64,000 nucleotides of DNA from Comamonadaceae bacterium (GCA_021299875.1 JAJTEW010000010.1:62001-126000), one strand, 5' to 3'; shown: positions 25,047 through 35,778, counted from the first letter of the stretch. The notes: generated by a model not told the origin, from the letters alone. Made by a program: numbers and translations.

Positions 25047-28000
25047 AGTTTCCATCCGGCGGCCTGTATTGGCCGTGGTCATGTCGATGCTGATCGTGTT
25101 GATTGGCGCGGTCAGTTTCAAAAGTCTGTCGCTGCGCGAATACCCCAAGATCGACGAACCCACCGTCACGGTCACCACTCGGTATGTCGGCGCTTCAGCA
25201 GAGGTGGTCGAATCCCAGGTCACCAAGCCCCTTGAAGACTCGATTGCCGGCATCGATGCGGTGGACGTCATCACCTCCATCAGCCGAGCCGAACAGTCGC
25301 AAATCACCGTGCGTTTTCGCCTTGAAAAAGACGCCGACACGGCGGCCGCTGAAGTGCGTGACCGCACGGCGCGTGTGCGCAACCGTTTGCCTCAAACGGT
25401 GGAAGAACCCGTCATCGCCAAAGTAGAGGCTGACGCTTTCCCGGTCATCTGGTTGGCTTTTTCCAGCGACACCCTGGATGCCTTGCAGATCAACGATTTG
25501 GTCAATCGGGTGGTCAAGCCGCGCTTGCAAACCGTGACGGGCGTGGCCGATGTGCGCATTTTTGGTGAGCGCAAATACGCCATGCTGGTGTCTTTGGACC
25601 ATGCACGCCTGTCGTCTTACAAATTGACGCCACAAGATGTCGAAGACGCCATCCGCCGCAACAACCTGGAGCTGCCAGCGGGACGGATCGAATCGTCTAC
25701 CCGAGAGTTCAGCGTTTCTGCGCAAACCGACCTGAACCGTGCAGGGCAATTCGGTGACATCGTGATCCGCAACGTCAACGGGTTTTCGGTCAAGCTGCGG
25801 GATGTGGCCCAAGTTCGCGAAGGCGCGGCCAGCGACCGCAGTACCGTGCGTTTGAACGGCCAATCGGCCATCTCAGCGGGCGTCATCCGTCAAGCCACAG
25901 CCAACCCCTTGGAGTTGTCAGCCGGCGTGCGCGAGATGATTCCAAAGCTCAAGGCGGACTTGCCGGGCGACATGGTCATCAACATTGCCAACGACAATTC
26001 TGTCTTCATCGACCGCTCGATCAAAAGCGTGTTCAACACCATTGCGGAAGCCGTGGTCTTGGTGGCTTTGGTGATCTTTGTCTTTTTGCGCACTTTCCGA
26101 GCTTCAATCATCCCCATCATCACCATCCCGGTCAGTTTGATCGGCGCTTTTGCCATGATGGCCCTGGCGGGTTTCACCATCAACACCTTGACCTTGCTGG
26201 CGCTGGTTTTGGCCATTGGCTTGGTGGTGGACGACGCAATTGTGGTGCTGGAGAACATTTACCGGCACATTGAAGAAGGCTTGGACCCGTTTTCTGCCGC
26301 CATCAAGGGTGTGCGTGAAATCAGCTTTGCCGTCATTGCCATGACCATGACGCTGGCGGCTGTGTTCGCCCCTCTGGCTTTCACGCCGGGGCGCACGGGC
26401 AAGTTGTTTGGCGAGTTTGCGCTGGCTTTGGCGGGCGCTGTGTTGGTTTCGGGTTTTGTGGCGCTGACCTTGGCGCCCATGCTCAGTTCCAAATTTCTCA
26501 GGCACAACCCCAACCCCGGCTGGTTCGACCGGTCGATGGAAAAGTGGCTCACGGGCCTGTCCTCGGCTTATGAGCGCCTGCTGACCCTGATTTTGAGCCG
26601 TGCACGTTGGGTGGTGGTGTTGGTCATGTTGGCCTCGGGCATCGGCATTGGCTTGATTTACCCGACCATGAAACAAGAGTTGTCCCCCTTGGAGGACCGG
26701 GGGACGATTTTGGCCACCATCAACGCCCCGGATGGCGCGACCCTGGAGTACACCGATCGCTACGCAAAATCGCTCGAAAAGATGGGTCAAGCCTATCCAG
26801 AGTTTGACCGCATTTTTGCCAACTTGGGCAACCCCACCGTGGGCCAAGGCACCGTGGTTTACCGCGCCGTGGATTGGGACGAACGCCAACGCACCACGCT
26901 CGAAATCGCTCGCGAGTTGGGGGCCAAGTTCAATGGCTTGCCGGGCATCAATGCGTTCCCCATCACACCGCCGTCTTTGGGGCAGGGCTTTCGCGAAAGG
27001 CCCCTCAACTTTGTGATCCAGACCTCGGACAGTTACCAGAATTTGAATGCGATCGCACGTCAGTTGATGGACGAAGTTGCCAAAAACCCTGGCATCCTCT
27101 CACCCGATGTGGACTTGCGCCTGAATAAACCCGAACTGCGTGTCGAGGTGGACCGCACCAAGGCCGCTGAGTTGGGCGTGAGTGTGGATGTGGTGGCGCG
27201 CACCATTGAAACCATGCTCGGTGGCCGTGTGGTCACGCGTTACAAGCGCGATGCCGAACAGTACGACGTGATTGTGCAAACCCTGCCTTCGGCCCGCAAC
27301 ACGCCCGATGACATCGACGTGATTCAGGTCCGGGGCCGCAACGACACCATGGTGCCCTTGTCCAGCTTGGTCAAAGTGCGCGAAAGTGTGTCCCCGCGTG
27401 AGTTGAACCATTTTGGTCAGCGGCGCTCGGTGACCATCACGGCCAACCTGGCGCCAGATTATTCCTTGGGCGAGGCGCTGACGTTCATGGATGCCAGCGC
27501 TGCCAAGGTCCTCAAACCGGGCTACACCACCGAGTTGAACGGCACCTCGCGCGAATTCAAGAACTCGCAAGGGGCCTTGGTCATTGTGTTTGTCTTGGCG
27601 CTGCTGTTCATCTTTTTGGTGCTGGCGGCGCAGTTTGAGAGCTTCATCGATCCTTTTGTGATCATGCTGTCGGTGCCCCTGTCCATGATTGGTGCGCTGC
27701 TGGCGCTCAAGTACACGGGCGGCTCGCTCAATGTGTACTCTCAAATCGGCCTGATCACGTTGGTCGGCTTGATCACCAAGCACGGCATCTTGATTGTGGA
27801 GTTCACCAACCAGTTGCGCGAGCAGGGCATGGCGATGCAAGCGGCTTTGATCAAGGCTTCTGCCCAGCGGCTGCGGCCCATCTTGATGACCACCGGGGCC
27901 ATGGTGCTGGGCGCCGTGCCGCTGGCGCTGGCCACCGGTGCGGGCGCCGAGAGCCGCACGCAAATCGGTTGGGTGATTGTGGGCGGCATGAGCTTGGGCA

Positions 28001-28116
28001 CGGTGTTGGCCATTTTTGTGGTGCCCACCATGTACTCGTTGTTGGCTCGCAAGGCGGTGCCGGGTCCCAACAAAGCGGTGGCGCACGACGCCCCACACGA
28101 AGCGGCATCGCACTGA
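25033..28116 (+). CDS. RND multidrug efflux pump, inner-membrane permease
   Basis: AcrB/MexF-type proton-driven efflux pump, 1027 residues with twelve membrane helices and two large periplasmic loops. It starts MQLAEVSIRRPVLAVVMS, has VVDDAIVVLENIYRH in helix 4 with the paired Asp used in proton relay (GLVVDDAIVV), and the typical C-terminal SRTQIGWVIVGGMSLGTVLA. The adaptor just upstream is its partner, and no outer-membrane factor gene is present here, so a TolC-like channel elsewhere is needed. A bidirectional terminator follows. Confidence 0.95.
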   Translation: MQLAEVSIRRPVLAVVMSMLIVLIGAVSFKSLSLREYPKIDEPTVTVTTRYVGASAEVVESQVTKPLEDSIAGIDAVDVITSISRAEQSQITVRFRLEKDADTAAAEVRDRTARVRNRLPQTVEEPVIAKVEADAFPVIWLAFSSDTLDALQINDLVNRVVKPRLQTVTGVADVRIFGERKYAMLVSLDHARLSSYKLTPQDVEDAIRRNNLELPAGRIESSTREFSVSAQTDLNRAGQFGDIVIRNVNGFSVKLRDVAQVREGAASDRSTVRLNGQSAISAGVIRQATANPLELSAGVREMIPKLKADLPGDMVINIANDNSVFIDRSIKSVFNTIAEAVVLVALVIFVFLRTFRASIIPIITIPVSLIGAFAMMALAGFTINTLTLLALVLAIGLVVDDAIVVLENIYRHIEEGLDPFSAAIKGVREISFAVIAMTMTLAAVFAPLAFTPGRTGKLFGEFALALAGAVLVSGFVALTLAPMLSSKFLRHNPNPGWFDRSMEKWLTGLSSAYERLLTLILSRARWVVVLVMLASGIGIGLIYPTMKQELSPLEDRGTILATINAPDGATLEYTDRYAKSLEKMGQAYPEFDRIFANLGNPTVGQGTVVYRAVDWDERQRTTLEIARELGAKFNGLPGINAFPITPPSLGQGFRERPLNFVIQTSDSYQNLNAIARQLMDEVAKNPGILSPDVDLRLNKPELRVEVDRTKAAELGVSVDVVARTIETMLGGRVVTRYKRDAEQYDVIVQTLPSARNTPDDIDVIQVRGRNDTMVPLSSLVKVRESVSPRELNHFGQRRSVTITANLAPDYSLGEALTFMDASAAKVLKPGYTTELNGTSREFKNSQGALVIVFVLALLFIFLVLAAQFESFIDPFVIMLSVPLSMIGALLALKYTGGSLNVYSQIGLITLVGLITKHGILIVEFTNQLREQGMAMQAALIKASAQRLRPILMTTGAMVLGAVPLALATGAGAESRTQIGWVIVGGMSLGTVLAIFVVPTMYSLLARKAVPGPNKAVAHDAPHEAASH

Positions 28117-28150
28117 AAGTGTTGGCCTTCACAGGCTCCGACATGCACAA

Positions 28151-28188
28151 CCCATGAAAAAAGCGGCTTCGGCCGCTTTTTTCATGGG
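28151..28188. terminator. Bidirectional terminator with 17-bp arms
   Basis: Perfect inverted repeat with arms 28151-28167 and 28172-28188 and the tetraloop TTCG. The arm core is AAAAAAGCGGC/GCCGCTTTTTT, so it acts on both strands. It separates the RND pump gene (plus) from moeA (minus), which converge here. Confidence 0.9.
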
Positions 28189-28205
28189 TTTTCAAGCGGC
28201 CGTGT

Positions 28206-29495
28206 TCACAGGTGCCCGTCAAACATCATCACATCCACCTCGTCACCCACGGACACGTTGCCCTGGGCGTGGCCCAGCACGATCAGACCGTTGGCTTGCA
28301 CCATTGAGCTGAGCACGCCCGAGCCCTGGTTGCCGGTGATGCTGACCTGCAACTCACCCGCAGCGTTGCTGCTGACAATGCCACGCTGGTATTCGGTGCG
28401 TCCGGGTTTTTTGCGCAAGGCCTCGGTGCTTTTGGCTTTGAGCAAGGGCAAAGGCGGCGCTTGCCAGCCCATGAGTTGCTGCAGGGCGGGGCGCACAAAA
28501 GCGGCAAAAGTCACCATCACCGCCACCGGGTTGCCCGGCAAGCCAAACAGCACGGCCGAGCGCTCGCCCTGCGTGATGCGGCCCACCGCCATGGGGCGAC
28601 CAGGTCGCATGGCGATGCGCCAAAACGCCACATCGCCGAGCTTTTTCATCATGGCCTTGGTGTGGTCGGCCTCGCCGACGCTCACGCCGCCGCTGGTGAT
28701 GACGGCATCGGCTTGCGCGGCGGCATCTCTGAAAGCCTGTTCCAGCGCGTCAGGCTCGTCGCGCACCACGCCCATGTCGATCAACTCGCAGCCCAGCGCC
28801 TGCACCAGGCCCGCTACGGTGTAGCGGTTGCTGTCATACACCGCGCCTTCGCGGGGTGCTTCGCCCAGGCTCAGGATTTCGTCGCCGGTTGAGAAGTACG
28901 CCACCTTGGGCCTGCGCCAAACAGTGGCGGTGGGCAGACCCAAGCTGGCCAAAAGGCCGCAGGCCGCAGGAGTCAATCGCGACCCAGCAAGCAAGGCGGG
29001 CTGACCGGCCATCAGGTCTTCGCCCAAAAGGCGGCGATTGTCGCCCGCTTGCAGCAAGTTTTGCGGGATGTGCACGGTGTCCCCGTCAAGCCTCACCAGC
29101 TCTTGCGGGGCCACGGTGTTGAGGTCTGTGGGCATGATGGCCCCGGTCATGATGCGCACGCACTCACCCGCTTGCACCGTGCCTTGCCAAGCGGCGCCCG
29201 CAAATGCTGTTCCCACCACTTTGAGTGGGGTGGGGCGGTCGCTCAGCAGTTCAGCACCGCGCAGGGCGTAGCCGTCCATGGCCGAGTTGTCGTGCGGTGG
29301 CACGCTGATCGGCGAGTCCACGTCCTGCGCCAGGATCCGGCCGTGCGACTGCATCAGCGGCACGGTTTCTTGTTCCCGCACGGGCTGTACCAACTGGGTT
29401 AAAAACGCGTTGACCTGGCTGGCTGACAAAGCCTGTGGGTCGTAGCCTTGCAGGCGTTCGGCGATCTGATCAATGGACAGGGCTGGGGTGGTCAT
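28206..29495 (-). CDS. moeA: Molybdopterin molybdenumtransferase MoeA
   Basis: Inserts molybdate into adenylated molybdopterin, 429 residues. The N-terminal domain has PPHDNSAMDGYALRG (metal/ligand contact), the MogA-like domain has STGDEILSLGEAPREGAVYDSN and ITSGGVSVGEADHTK, and LFGLPGNPVAVMVTF marks the end of that domain; a C-terminal beta domain follows. The start at 29495 (MTTPALSID) is used because the longer frame to 29894 runs through the real mobA gene in another frame. Third gene of moaA-mobA-moeA. Confidence 0.95.
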   Translation of the reverse strand: MTTPALSIDQIAERLQGYDPQALSASQVNAFLTQLVQPVREQETVPLMQSHGRILAQDVDSPISVPPHDNSAMDGYALRGAELLSDRPTPLKVVGTAFAGAAWQGTVQAGECVRIMTGAIMPTDLNTVAPQELVRLDGDTVHIPQNLLQAGDNRRLLGEDLMAGQPALLAGSRLTPAACGLLASLGLPTATVWRRPKVAYFSTGDEILSLGEAPREGAVYDSNRYTVAGLVQALGCELIDMGVVRDEPDALEQAFRDAAAQADAVITSGGVSVGEADHTKAMMKKLGDVAFWRIAMRPGRPMAVGRITQGERSAVLFGLPGNPVAVMVTFAAFVRPALQQLMGWQAPPLPLLKAKSTEALRKKPGRTEYQRGIVSSNAAGELQVSITGNQGSGVLSSMVQANGLIVLGHAQGNVSVGDEVDVMMFDGHL

Positions 29496-29541
29496 GGCAA
29501 TGGCATTGGCAATGGGGGACGGCGCTGCCGTGCAGCTCGGT

Positions 29542-30165
29542 TCAAAGGGATTCGAGTTGCTGCAATTCAGCCAATGTGTTGGCGTTGGAAAAAGCATGCG
29601 GGCTGTCGCCAGGCAAGTCAAAGGGCACGATCGCACAGCGGTGTTGAGCGGTCCAAGCATCAATTTTGCGGCCGCCGCTTTGGGTGAACTTGACCAGACT
29701 TTCAAGCAAATCCAGCTTGAGCAAGCAAAACACCGGTTGGGGGCGCACAGTGCCATCGGCTTCTGGGGCTGCGGCCATGGCCATGTCGGCGTCTTGGTCG
29801 TGCAGCGCTTGCACCAGGCGCTCCACCAAATCGAGCGGAAACAGCGGCGAGTCGCAAGGCACGGTGAGCAAGAGCGGGGTTTCGCAGCGTTCAAGGCCCG
29901 TCAAAAAACCCGCCAAAGGACCAGCGAAACCATCGATGCTGTCAGGCCAAACGGCGACTCCCAACGATTCATAGGCTGCCAAGTTGCGGTTGGCATTGAT
30001 CATCACTTCTTGCAACGGTTGGCTTTGTATCTGCAAGCGCATCAAGGTTTGCAAGGCCAAGGGCAAGCCATGGAAGTTCTGTAAACCTTTGTCGGTGCCG
30101 CCCATGCGTGAGCCGCGCCCACCTGCGAGGATGAGGCCGGTGATGGCCGGTGCGTTGAGGTTCAT
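29542..30165 (-). CDS. mobA: Molybdenum cofactor guanylyltransferase MobA
   Basis: Adds GMP to molybdopterin to form the bis-MGD cofactor, 207 residues. The nucleotidyltransferase signature [17 protein letters not shown] is at residues 12-28, and PCDSPLFP is the metal-binding Asp region. It begins 5 bases after the moaA stop, in the same operon. Its presence implies DMSO-reductase family enzymes such as nitrate reductase or formate dehydrogenase elsewhere in the genome. Confidence 0.95.
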   Translation of the reverse strand: MNLNAPAITGLILAGGRGSRMGGTDKGLQNFHGLPLALQTLMRLQIQSQPLQEVMINANRNLAAYESLGVAVWPDSIDGFAGPLAGFLTGLERCETPLLLTVPCDSPLFPLDLVERLVQALHDQDADMAMAAAPEADGTVRPQPVFCLLKLDLLESLVKFTQSGGRKIDAWTAQHRCAIVPFDLPGDSPHAFSNANTLAELQQLESL

Positions 30166-30170
30166 AGCGT

Positions 30171-31313
30171 TCAGCCTCCGATGTAGCTCATTTCCACCCG
30201 GCGGCCGGGGCCACTGGCGGTGTCGGGGACGCGCAGGCTGCGCAGCACCGAATATTGGTCAGTCCGTCCGCGCCAGATCGCGTCCACCGTCTGGGCCAGC
30301 GTGTGGTCGCTTTGCGCCGGGTCGCGCAGGAGCTGGCGCAGGTCATAGCCTTGGCTGGCAAACAGGCACAAATACAAGCGACCTTCGGTGGACAGGCGGG
30401 CGCGGTTGCAGTCGCCGCAAAACGCCTGCGTCACGCTGCTGATCACGCCGATCTCGCCCAGCGACGGGTCGTGCTCTCCTTGGGCGTTGGCATAACCCCA
30501 GCGCTCGGCGGTCTCCCCGGGGGCGGCAGGGTCGAGTTGCAGCAGCGGCAGCTCGGCATGCAGGCGACGCACCACCTCGGCGCTGGGCAGCACCTCGTCC
30601 ATGCACCAGCCGTTGGTTGCGCCTACGTCCATATACTCGATGAAGCGCAGCACAATGCCCGTGCCCTGGAAGTGCCGCGCCATGGGCAAGATTTCGTGGT
30701 CGTTGGTGCCGCGCTTGACCACCATGTTGACCTTGATCGGCCCAAGGCCCGCTGCCTGCGCGGCTTCGATCCCGGCCAGCACATCGGCCACCGGAAAGTC
30801 CACATCGTTCATTTGGCGAAAGACAGCATCGTCCAGCCCGTCTAGGCTCACCGTCACGCGTTGCAGTCCGGCGTCCTTCAGGCTTTGGGCCTTGCGAGCC
30901 AACAAAGAGCCGTTGGTGGTCAGCGTCAAATCCAGTGGCTGGCCGTCGGGTGTGCGCAGCGCGGCCAATTGCTCGATCAAGATTTCGATGTTCTTGCGCA
31001 ACAGGGGCTCACCGCCCGTTAAGCGAATTTTGCGTACGCCCCGGCCCACAAACACGTTGGCGATGCGGGTGATTTCCTCAAAGCTCAGCAAATGGCTTTG
31101 CGGCAGGTAGGCGTAGTCTTTGTCAAAGACTTCTTTGGGCATGCAGTAACTGCACCTGAAGTTGCAGCGGTCGGTCACGCTGATGCGCAAATCGGTCAGC
31201 GGGCGGCGCAGTCCGTCCAGCGGCAATGCGCTCAGGTCATGCCCCGCAGGCAGCGGGGGCAAAGGCAAGCTGGGATGGCGCTGGTCAACCAGCGGAATGA
31301 CGCGTTCAGACAT
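30171..31313 (-). CDS. moaA: GTP 3',8-cyclase MoaA
   Basis: Radical SAM enzyme making the first intermediate of molybdenum cofactor synthesis from GTP, 380 residues. The N-terminal cluster motif is [14 protein letters not shown] and the C-terminal cluster motif [20 protein letters not shown]; the C-terminus ends in Gly-Gly (SYIGG), known to be needed for activity. The start at 31313 (MSERVIPLV) or 31340 cannot be decided, as neither has a clear ribosome site. First gene of the Moco operon. Confidence 0.95.
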   Translation of the reverse strand: MSERVIPLVDQRHPSLPLPPLPAGHDLSALPLDGLRRPLTDLRISVTDRCNFRCSYCMPKEVFDKDYAYLPQSHLLSFEEITRIANVFVGRGVRKIRLTGGEPLLRKNIEILIEQLAALRTPDGQPLDLTLTTNGSLLARKAQSLKDAGLQRVTVSLDGLDDAVFRQMNDVDFPVADVLAGIEAAQAAGLGPIKVNMVVKRGTNDHEILPMARHFQGTGIVLRFIEYMDVGATNGWCMDEVLPSAEVVRRLHAELPLLQLDPAAPGETAERWGYANAQGEHDPSLGEIGVISSVTQAFCGDCNRARLSTEGRLYLCLFASQGYDLRQLLRDPAQSDHTLAQTVDAIWRGRTDQYSVLRSLRVPDTASGPGRRVEMSYIGG

Positions 31314-31370
31314 GGGGGTTGATTGTGCCCGAGCCGTCATGCCGAGCAGTCAGCATGGTCAAGAAAGCAC

Positions 31371-31388
31371 AAGCCCGAATGCGGGCAC
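31371..31388 (-). terminator. Short terminator-like hairpin after the aldehyde dehydrogenase gene
   Basis: GCCCG (31373-31377) pairs with CGGGC (31382-31386) around AATG; on the minus strand it is followed by TTGTGCTTTCTTG. Sits between the dehydrogenase stop and moaA. Confidence 0.5.
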
Positions 31389-31389
31389 T

Positions 31390-32823
31390 TTAGCCGTGCT
31401 GGATGGCCACGGTTTTGAGGGTGGTGAAACCCAGCAGGGCTTCAAACCCTTTTTCGCGGCCGTAGCCCGACGATTTGACGCCGCCAAAGGGCAGCTCCAC
31501 ACCGCCGCCCGCGCCGTAGTTGTTGATGAACACCTGGCCGCTGCGAACGCGTTTGGCCATGCGGAACTGTCGTCCGCCGTCGCGTGTCCAGATGCCTGCG
31601 ACCAGGCCAAATTCGGTGGCGTTGGCCAATTCGACGGCGTGGTCGTCGTCTTTGAAAGACATGGCCGACAGCACCGGACCAAATACTTCCTCTTGCGCCA
31701 GGCGGTGCATCACCGGCACATCGCGCAGCAAAGTGGGGGCCTGGTAAAAGCCGCCCGCAGGCACGCTCGCCGCAATTTGCCCCTGGGCCACCACCGCAAT
31801 GCCATCGGCGCGGGCTTGGTCCAAAAACCCGGTGACGCGCGCCAACTGGCTGGCGCGGATCAGAGGCCCCAAGTCCAGATTCATGGCCGCCGAGCCCACT
31901 TGCAGGCGTCCAAAGGCTTCGCCCAGGCGCTTGAGCAAGGGCTCGTAAATGCCTTGCTGGATCAGCACGCGCGAGCCCGCGCTGCAGGTCTGGCCCGAGT
32001 TCTGCACGATCGCATTGACCACCACTGGAATGGCTGCATCCAGGTCGGCGTCTTCAAAAATGATCTGAGGGCTTTTGCCGCCCAGCTCCAGCGTCACTGG
32101 GCAGTGCCGCTCGGCCGCCACTTGCTGGATCAGGGTGCCCACGCGTGGGCTACCGGTGAAACTGATGTGGTCAATGCCCGGGTGCCGCGCCAGCGCGTCG
32201 CCCACTTCGTGGCCATAGCCGGTGACGATGTTGATGGCCCCCGGCGGGAAGCCCACCTCGGCGGCCAGCTGCGCCACCCGGATCAGGCTCAGGCAGGCGT
32301 CTTCGGCCGGTTTGACCACGCAGGCATTGCCGGCGGCCAAAGCGCCGCCCACACTGCGGCCAAAAATCTGCATCGGGTAGTTCCAGGGAATCACATGGCC
32401 CGTCACGCCATGCGGCTCGCGCCAGGTCAGCACGCTGTAGCCGTTTTGGTAAGGCAGGGTCTCGCCGTGCAGCTTGTCGCAAGAGCCCGCATAAAACTCA
32501 AAGTAACGGGCCAACGCCACCGAGTCGGCGGCGGCCTGTTTGGTGGGTTTGCCGCAATCGCGCTGCTCCAGCGCGGCCAGTTCAGCGGCGTGCTCGCTCA
32601 CTTTTTGCGACAGCTTCATGAGCAAGCGACCACGCTCCATGGCGCTCAACTTGCCCCAGGGGCCGTTCAAGGCGCTTCGCGCTGCCACAACAGCGGCATC
32701 GATGTCGGCCGCTTGGCTGCGCGGAATCTGATCGAACACCTGCCCGTCAGAAGGGTCCAGCACGTCGATGGTCTGCCCAGCCAAGGCGGGGATGGATTGG
32801 TTGGCGATGAAATTGTGTGGCAT
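31390..32823 (-). CDS. Aldehyde dehydrogenase family protein
   Basis: NAD(P)-dependent aldehyde dehydrogenase, 477 residues. The catalytic residues are in VTLELGGKSPQIIF (general base Glu) and NSGQTCSAGSRV (nucleophile Cys), and PWNYPMQIFGRS plus TGSPRVGTLIQQ give the cofactor site. The start at 32823 (MPHNFIANQ) fits the family; the frame extends to 32904 across the hppA terminator. The substrate is not clear; betaine aldehyde, phenylacetaldehyde or gamma-guanidinobutyraldehyde types are all possible. Transcribed alone between hppA and moaA. Confidence 0.92.
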   Translation of the reverse strand: MPHNFIANQSIPALAGQTIDVLDPSDGQVFDQIPRSQAADIDAAVVAARSALNGPWGKLSAMERGRLLMKLSQKVSEHAAELAALEQRDCGKPTKQAAADSVALARYFEFYAGSCDKLHGETLPYQNGYSVLTWREPHGVTGHVIPWNYPMQIFGRSVGGALAAGNACVVKPAEDACLSLIRVAQLAAEVGFPPGAINIVTGYGHEVGDALARHPGIDHISFTGSPRVGTLIQQVAAERHCPVTLELGGKSPQIIFEDADLDAAIPVVVNAIVQNSGQTCSAGSRVLIQQGIYEPLLKRLGEAFGRLQVGSAAMNLDLGPLIRASQLARVTGFLDQARADGIAVVAQGQIAASVPAGGFYQAPTLLRDVPVMHRLAQEEVFGPVLSAMSFKDDDHAVELANATEFGLVAGIWTRDGGRQFRMAKRVRSGQVFINNYGAGGGVELPFGGVKSSGYGREKGFEALLGFTTLKTVAIQHG

Positions 32824-32898
32824 GGTCTCGATTGTGATGAGGCGACAAATTTTGGAAATCACCGACGGGACATGGGCCATCGAATAAGGCGAAAAATG

Positions 32899-32940
32899 GC
32901 GCATGAAGAAGGCCCGCCAAAGCGGGCCTTCTTCATGCGC
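32899..32940 (-). terminator. Long-arm terminator after hppA
   Basis: Perfect inverted repeat with 19-bp arms (32899-32917 and 32922-32940) and loop of 4 bases; core GAAGGCCCGC/GCGGGCCTTC. On the minus strand it is followed by CATTTTTCGCC. It lies 18 bases after the hppA stop. Confidence 0.85.
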
Positions 32941-32957
32941 TCAAAGTGCCGGTCGCA

Positions 32958-35027
32958 TCAAGTGACGTGAAACTGCATCACCAGCGGCACGATCAAGAGA
33001 GCCACGATGTTGATGATCTTGATCAGCGGGTTGATGGCAGGGCCAGCGGTGTCCTTGTAGGGGTCGCCCACGGTGTCACCGGTCACGGCCGCCTTGTGGG
33101 CTTCGCTGCCCTTGCCGCCGTGGTGGCCGTCTTCGATGTATTTTTTGGCATTGTCCCAGGCGCCGCCGCCAGTGCACATCGAGATCGCCACAAACAGGCC
33201 GGTGATGATGGTGCCCATCAGCAAACCACCCAGCGCTTTGGGTCCTAGGATCAGGCCCACCAGCACGGGCACCACCACGGGCAACAGGCTCGGGACGATC
33301 ATTTCCTTGATGGCGGCGGTGGTCAGCATGTCCACAGCTTTGCCGTACTCGGGTTTGGCTGTCCCTTCCATGATGCCGGGGATCTCCTTGAACTGACGGC
33401 GCACTTCAACCACCACACTGCCCGCAGCGCGACCGACGGCCTCCATGGCCATGGCACCGAACAGGTAAGGAATCAAACCGCCAATGAACAAGCCGATGAT
33501 GACCAGTGGGTCGGATAAGTCAAAGCTGATGGCCTTACCGTAGGCCTCTAACTTGTGGGTGTAGTCCGCAAACAACACCAAAGAGGCCAAACCAGCAGAG
33601 CCAATCGCATAGCCCTTGGTCACCGCCTTGGTGGTGTTGCCCACGGCGTCCAAGGGGTCGGTGATGGCGCGAACACTGCTCGGCATCTCGGCCATTTCGG
33701 CAATGCCGCCGGCGTTGTCAGTGATGGGCCCATAGGCGTCCAGTGCCACCACGATACCGGCCATGCTCAGCATGGAGGTCGCGGCGACGGCAATACCGTA
33801 CAGACCGCCCAATGCATAAGCCGTCCAAATGGCCAGGCAAACAAACATCACCGGCCAAGCCGTCGAACGCATGGACACGCCCAAACCGGCAATGATGTTG
33901 GTGCCATGACCGGTGGTGGAGGCTTGAGCGATGTGTTGAACCGGGGCGTATTGCGTGCCGGTGTAAAACTCGGTGATCCAGACCAAGGCGGCGGTGAGCA
34001 CAAGTCCAACGGCGCAGGCACCAAAAAGCCGCATGGCTGCGCCAGTGCCGCCCAAGGCGTTGTCAGGAATGAGCCAAGTGGTCACAAAGTAAAAAGCCAC
34101 CAAGGACAGCACCCCTGCAATGGCCAAGCCTTTGTAAAGCGCTGGCATCACGTTGGTCATACCGGGTGAGGCTTTGACAAAAAAGCACCCAATGATGGAG
34201 GCGATGATGGACACAGCGCCAAGGGCCAAGGGGTACAACACAGCTTGTCCCGGAGCTGCCGAGACCAAAAGCGCACCCAACACCATGGTGGCAATCAGTG
34301 TCACGGCGTAAGTTTCGAACAAGTCCGCAGCCATGCCAGCACAGTCACCCACGTTGTCGCCCACGTTGTCGGCGATCACGGCAGGATTGCGCGGGTCGTC
34401 TTCAGGGATGCCCGCCTCAACTTTACCCACCAGGTCGGCGCCAACGTCAGCGCCCTTGGTGAAGATGCCTCCGCCCAAGCGAGCAAAAATAGAGATCAGT
34501 GATGAACCAAAAGCAAAACCAATCAAGGGATTGAGCAAAGTGGCCAGATTTTTATCGGGCGTCAGGTTGCCGTTGCCGACCAAAAACCAGTAAAAACCAC
34601 TCACCCCTAGCAAGCCCAAACCCACCACCAGCATGCCGGTGATGGCACCACCCCGAAACGCCACATCCAGTGCAGGGCCAATGCCTTGGGTCGCTGCCTG
34701 AGCGGTGCGCACATTGGCCCGAACGGACACGTTCATCCCAATGAAGCCGCAGGCGCCCGAAAGAACTGCGCCAACCACAAAGCCAATGGCGGTGACGCCA
34801 TCCAGAAAGATGCCCATCAGGATGGTCAAAACCACGCCCACGATCGCAATGGTTTTGTATTGGCGGGCGAGATAAGCGGCAGCGCCGGCCTGAATGGCTG
34901 CCGAAATTTCTTGCATCCGGGCATTACCGGCGTCTTGAGAAAGAATCCATCCTCGGGCCCAAATGCCGTAGGCCACGGCAATAAAACCGCATATGAGTGC
35001 CAAAAAAAGCACAGAATTTCCTGTCAT
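32958..35027 (-). CDS. hppA: K+-insensitive membrane-bound proton-translocating pyrophosphatase
   Basis: Integral membrane enzyme that uses pyrophosphate hydrolysis to pump protons, 689 residues with about 16 helices. The pyrophosphate-binding segments are [19 protein letters not shown] and [18 protein letters not shown]. The motif [18 protein letters not shown] carries lysine where potassium-dependent enzymes have alanine, so this one should be potassium-independent. ATG at 35027 is preceded by GAGGAGTT. It is divergent from ppa (214 bases apart), so both pyrophosphate-consuming enzymes are neighbours. Confidence 0.97.
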   Translation of the reverse strand: MTGNSVLFLALICGFIAVAYGIWARGWILSQDAGNARMQEISAAIQAGAAAYLARQYKTIAIVGVVLTILMGIFLDGVTAIGFVVGAVLSGACGFIGMNVSVRANVRTAQAATQGIGPALDVAFRGGAITGMLVVGLGLLGVSGFYWFLVGNGNLTPDKNLATLLNPLIGFAFGSSLISIFARLGGGIFTKGADVGADLVGKVEAGIPEDDPRNPAVIADNVGDNVGDCAGMAADLFETYAVTLIATMVLGALLVSAAPGQAVLYPLALGAVSIIASIIGCFFVKASPGMTNVMPALYKGLAIAGVLSLVAFYFVTTWLIPDNALGGTGAAMRLFGACAVGLVLTAALVWITEFYTGTQYAPVQHIAQASTTGHGTNIIAGLGVSMRSTAWPVMFVCLAIWTAYALGGLYGIAVAATSMLSMAGIVVALDAYGPITDNAGGIAEMAEMPSSVRAITDPLDAVGNTTKAVTKGYAIGSAGLASLVLFADYTHKLEAYGKAISFDLSDPLVIIGLFIGGLIPYLFGAMAMEAVGRAAGSVVVEVRRQFKEIPGIMEGTAKPEYGKAVDMLTTAAIKEMIVPSLLPVVVPVLVGLILGPKALGGLLMGTIITGLFVAISMCTGGGAWDNAKKYIEDGHHGGKGSEAHKAAVTGDTVGDPYKDTAGPAINPLIKIINIVALLIVPLVMQFHVT

Positions 35028-35241
35028 CGTTGAACTCCTCGATGGTTGTCGCTGGACGGAGGCGCAACGCGCTGGAGGCCCCTCCACGGCGTTGCTTCCT
35101 CGTTCCATGCATCAGGAATCGATTGGCCAACAACTTATTAAAGGCCCCCGATACCTGATTAAGCAAGCCCTGTGAAAGTAAAATCGGGGTTAATCCCTAG
35201 AGTTTGCTGTTTTCTTAACCCCCTCAACAAAGACCTGCAAG

Positions 35242-35778
35242 ATGTCCCTTGATAACGTCACCCCTGGAAAAAATGCGCCCGAAACATTCAACGTGATCAT
35301 CGAAATCCCGATGAACGCTGACCCGATCAAGTACGAAGTCGACAAGGAAACCGGCGCTTTGTTCGTGGACCGTTTCATGACCACCGCCATGCATTACCCG
35401 ACCAACTACGGTTACGTGCCCCAGACTTTGTCGGGTGATGGTGATCCTGTGGATGTGTTGGTGATCACGCCCTATGCACTGCACCCAGGCGTCGTGGTGC
35501 CTTGCAGAGCTTTGGGTATTTTGATGATGGAAGACGAAGCGGGCGTGGATGGTAAGGTCATTGCGGTTCCTACCAGCAAAATATTGCCGATGTACGACCA
35601 CTGGAAAAGCATTGAAGACGTCAATGCCATGCGTCGCAATGCCATCGCCCACTTTTTCGAGCACTACAAAGACCTTGAAAAAGGCAAATGGGTCAAGATT
35701 TTAGGCTGGGAAGGCAAACCATCTGCACACAAGGAAATCTTGGACGGCGTCGCGGCCTACAACAAAACCAAGGCCTGA
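35242..35778 (+). CDS. ppa: Inorganic pyrophosphatase
   Basis: Soluble family I pyrophosphatase, 178 residues. Active-site segments include [19 protein letters not shown], the signature [13 protein letters not shown] with its Asp cluster, and [14 protein letters not shown]. Hydrolyses pyrophosphate made by biosynthesis, pulling those reactions forward. It faces away from hppA, with which it may compete for substrate. Confidence 0.97.
   Translation: MSLDNVTPGKNAPETFNVIIEIPMNADPIKYEVDKETGALFVDRFMTTAMHYPTNYGYVPQTLSGDGDPVDVLVITPYALHPGVVVPCRALGILMMEDEAGVDGKVIAVPTSKILPMYDHWKSIEDVNAMRRNAIAHFFEHYKDLEKGKWVKILGWEGKPSAHKEILDGVAAYNKTKA

Noticed and set aside
29496..29894. Upstream extension of moeA by 133 codons
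   Set aside because: The bases code for MobA in another frame, and the extension has no family sequence; moeA starts at 29495.
31162..32970. 602-codon plus-strand open frame opposite moaA and the aldehyde dehydrogenase
   Set aside because: Typical high-GC antisense shadow, low-complexity basic protein with no recognisable domain.
28206..35108. CRISPR or insertion sequence
   Set aside because: The repeated palindromes are terminators, not spaced repeats; no Cas or transposase gene is present anywhere in the window.
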